Assembly: GCA_030592565.1 (NCBI GenBank)
Contig: JAUVIX010000230.1
Coordinates: forward strand, 1-6,435
DNA: 6,435 nt
Reading direction: 5' to 3'
DNA from: Chlorobiota bacterium
GTDB taxonomy: Bacteria > Bacteroidota > Bacteroidia > Bacteroidales > JAADJA01
Numbering within the stretch: position 1 is the first letter of the stretch; each line of letters starts with the position of its first letter. Positions 5,652-6,435 of this stretch are shown here, in pieces. Below the pieces are notes generated by a model. The model ran no database searches, was not told the DNA's origin, and saw nothing but the letters and a program-made list of their open reading frames with translations. A program made the position numbers and the translations under genes.

Positions 5652-5690
5652 TTAAGGAAAGCCTTAACTTTTTAACGGTTGATTTTTTTT
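5652..5690 (+). promoter_or_regulatory. Hairpin and T-rich tract between pnuC and the kinase gene
   Basis: TTAAGG (5652-5657) and CCTTAA (5662-5667) pair around an AAAG loop, followed by CTTTTT and, 15 bases on, a run of eight T. It may act as a leaky terminator or processing site that lowers kinase expression relative to pnuC. The 6-bp, AT-rich stem is weak, so confidence is low. Confidence 0.3.
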
Positions 5691-5704
5691 GAAATTGATT
5701 ATTT

Positions 5705-6244
5705 ATGGTAAAACGAATAGCAATAACAGGTCCGGAAAGCACTGGTAAATCAGCGCTTGCCCAAGAACTTGCAGAATATTACAATACGGTCTGGGTACCT
5801 GAATATGCAAGGGAATATCTCGAAACGCATGGCTCCGATTATAAAGAAGAAGATATTGTAAAAATAGCAAAAGGGCAGCTTAAGCTGGAAGATGAAATGT
5901 CTGAAAAGGCAAATGAATATCTGTTTTGCGATACCGACCTTTTCGTAACAAAAATCTGGAGTGAGTATAAGTATGGCGATTGTGACCCCTGGATACTAGA
6001 AAAATTATTAGATCATCGTTATGATCTCCATCTTATGATGGATATTGACATTGATTGGAAAGATGACCATTTGCGTAAAAACCCTGATGACAGGCAAAAA
6101 CTATTTAATATCTATATGGAGGAACTTGCCCAATATAAATATCCATTTTTTATCATTGACGGGAAAGGTAAGAGTAGGGTAGAGGCTGCCATTAAGGTCA
6201 TTAATAACTTTTTAGGCTATGGTTTAAATACTCTGTGGATTTAA
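5705..6244 (+). CDS. nadR: NadR-type ribosylnicotinamide kinase (stand-alone P-loop domain)
   Basis: This 179-residue P-loop protein matches the C-terminal kinase domain of NadR, which phosphorylates nicotinamide riboside to NMN with ATP. Walker A is GPESTGKS (9-16). VPEYAREYLE (31-40) corresponds to the WEYGREF substrate region of NadR. FCDTDLFVTKIW (74-85) carries the acidic Walker-B-like pair D76/D78, and LRKNPDDR (123-130) resembles the arginine-containing lid. The helix-turn-helix and NMN adenylyltransferase domains of enterobacterial NadR are absent, so it is not expected to be a DNA-binding repressor, and NMN adenylylation must be done by another enzyme. It follows pnuC after 55 bp, supporting an uptake-and-trap role in NAD salvage. 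The last residues (GYGLNTLWI) run to within a base of a transposase remnant and may not be original. The gene symbol marks domain family only. Confidence 0.82.
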   Translation: MVKRIAITGPESTGKSALAQELAEYYNTVWVPEYAREYLETHGSDYKEEDIVKIAKGQLKLEDEMSEKANEYLFCDTDLFVTKIWSEYKYGDCDPWILEKLLDHRYDLHLMMDIDIDWKDDHLRKNPDDRQKLFNIYMEELAQYKYPFFIIDGKGKSRVEAAIKVINNFLGYGLNTLWI

Positions 6245-6435
6245 CAATAACTCTGTAAATATTTTGTTGCGACCCCGTGCATTTCTCTATCGATCTATGT
6301 TTTTAGACGGCTGTCAGCAGAATTAACATGCTGGATATGATATGTTTTCCGTTTTACATGTTGTTTCAGGTCGGCTCGCAAAACATGATGTTCAAGATTG
6401 TTATCTATTGCAAACCCCTTATAACTTACATGTCC
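6241..6435 (-). pseudogene. IS1595/ISXO2-like transposase, C-terminal remnant with amber codon
   Basis: Read from the right edge on the minus strand, one frame gives a continuous protein-like sequence, GHVSYKGFAIDNNLEHHVLR then YHIQHVNSADSRLKT, an in-frame TAG at 6297-6295, then IDREMHGVATKYLQSYC and TAA. The pattern N-x-x-x-SRLK-x-(W)-x-x-(x)-GVATKYLQ-x-Y is what I recall at the C-terminus of IS1595-family (ISXO2-like) DDE transposases, where a tryptophan stands at the TAG position; one G-to-A change in TGG would create it. The usual ending YLxW is also lost. The rest of the element lies outside the window, and no terminal inverted repeat or target duplication is visible on this side. The stop overlaps the stop of the kinase gene on the other strand. 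The element looks old and inactive. Confidence 0.65.

Noticed and set aside
6230..6256. Direct repeat ACTCTGT (6230-6236 and 6250-6256) as a target-site duplication.
   Set aside because: The copies are 20 bp apart, seven bases long, and do not bracket an element; IS1595-type duplications are expected to flank the whole insertion.

Overview
The window looks like an AT-rich chromosomal segment of a Bacteroidota bacterium (Bacteroidales-like or a relative). The reasons are: Bacteroidota-type -7 promoter boxes (TAnnTTTG) directly upstream of several genes, no clear Shine-Dalgarno sites, frequent TTG starts, an ECF sigma operon whose second protein carries the NPFxVPxGYFD motif that I associate with Bacteroidota, and an IS1595-like transposase remnant. 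The taxonomic call is inference, since no rRNA or marker gene is present.

Left part (1-2492). The 3' end of a plus-strand gene, probably an FAD-dependent oxidoreductase, enters from the left edge and overlaps the end of a convergent minus-strand operon. Read in its own direction, that operon runs: a small secreted, probably outer-membrane beta-barrel protein; a BcrA/NatA-type ABC ATPase starting at TTG; and an ABC-2 permease overlapping the ATPase by ATGA. Together the ABC pair would form one inner-membrane exporter. The barrel protein is a candidate envelope partner only because of its position.

Middle (2493-4345). A 159-bp divergent promoter region leads into a plus-strand three-gene module: ECF sigma factor (TTG start), a single-pass membrane protein with a K/R-free acidic outer domain (putative anti-sigma factor), and a secreted Spy/CpxP/CnrX-like helical protein. 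This is the arrangement expected of an envelope-stress signalling unit and is the most interesting system here. A strong bidirectional terminator closes it and also ends the convergent lipoprotein gene, whose stop codon lies in the stem.

Right part (4329-6435). An uncharacterised lipoprotein gene is divergent from a pnuC - nadR-type kinase pair, which would take up nicotinamide riboside and trap it by phosphorylation for NAD salvage. Immediately after, and overlapping its last bases, lies the decayed 3' end of an IS1595/ISXO2-like transposase on the minus strand with an in-frame amber codon. It runs off the right edge.

No RNA gene, CRISPR array or intact mobile element was seen. No gene-free stretch exceeds 300 bases.
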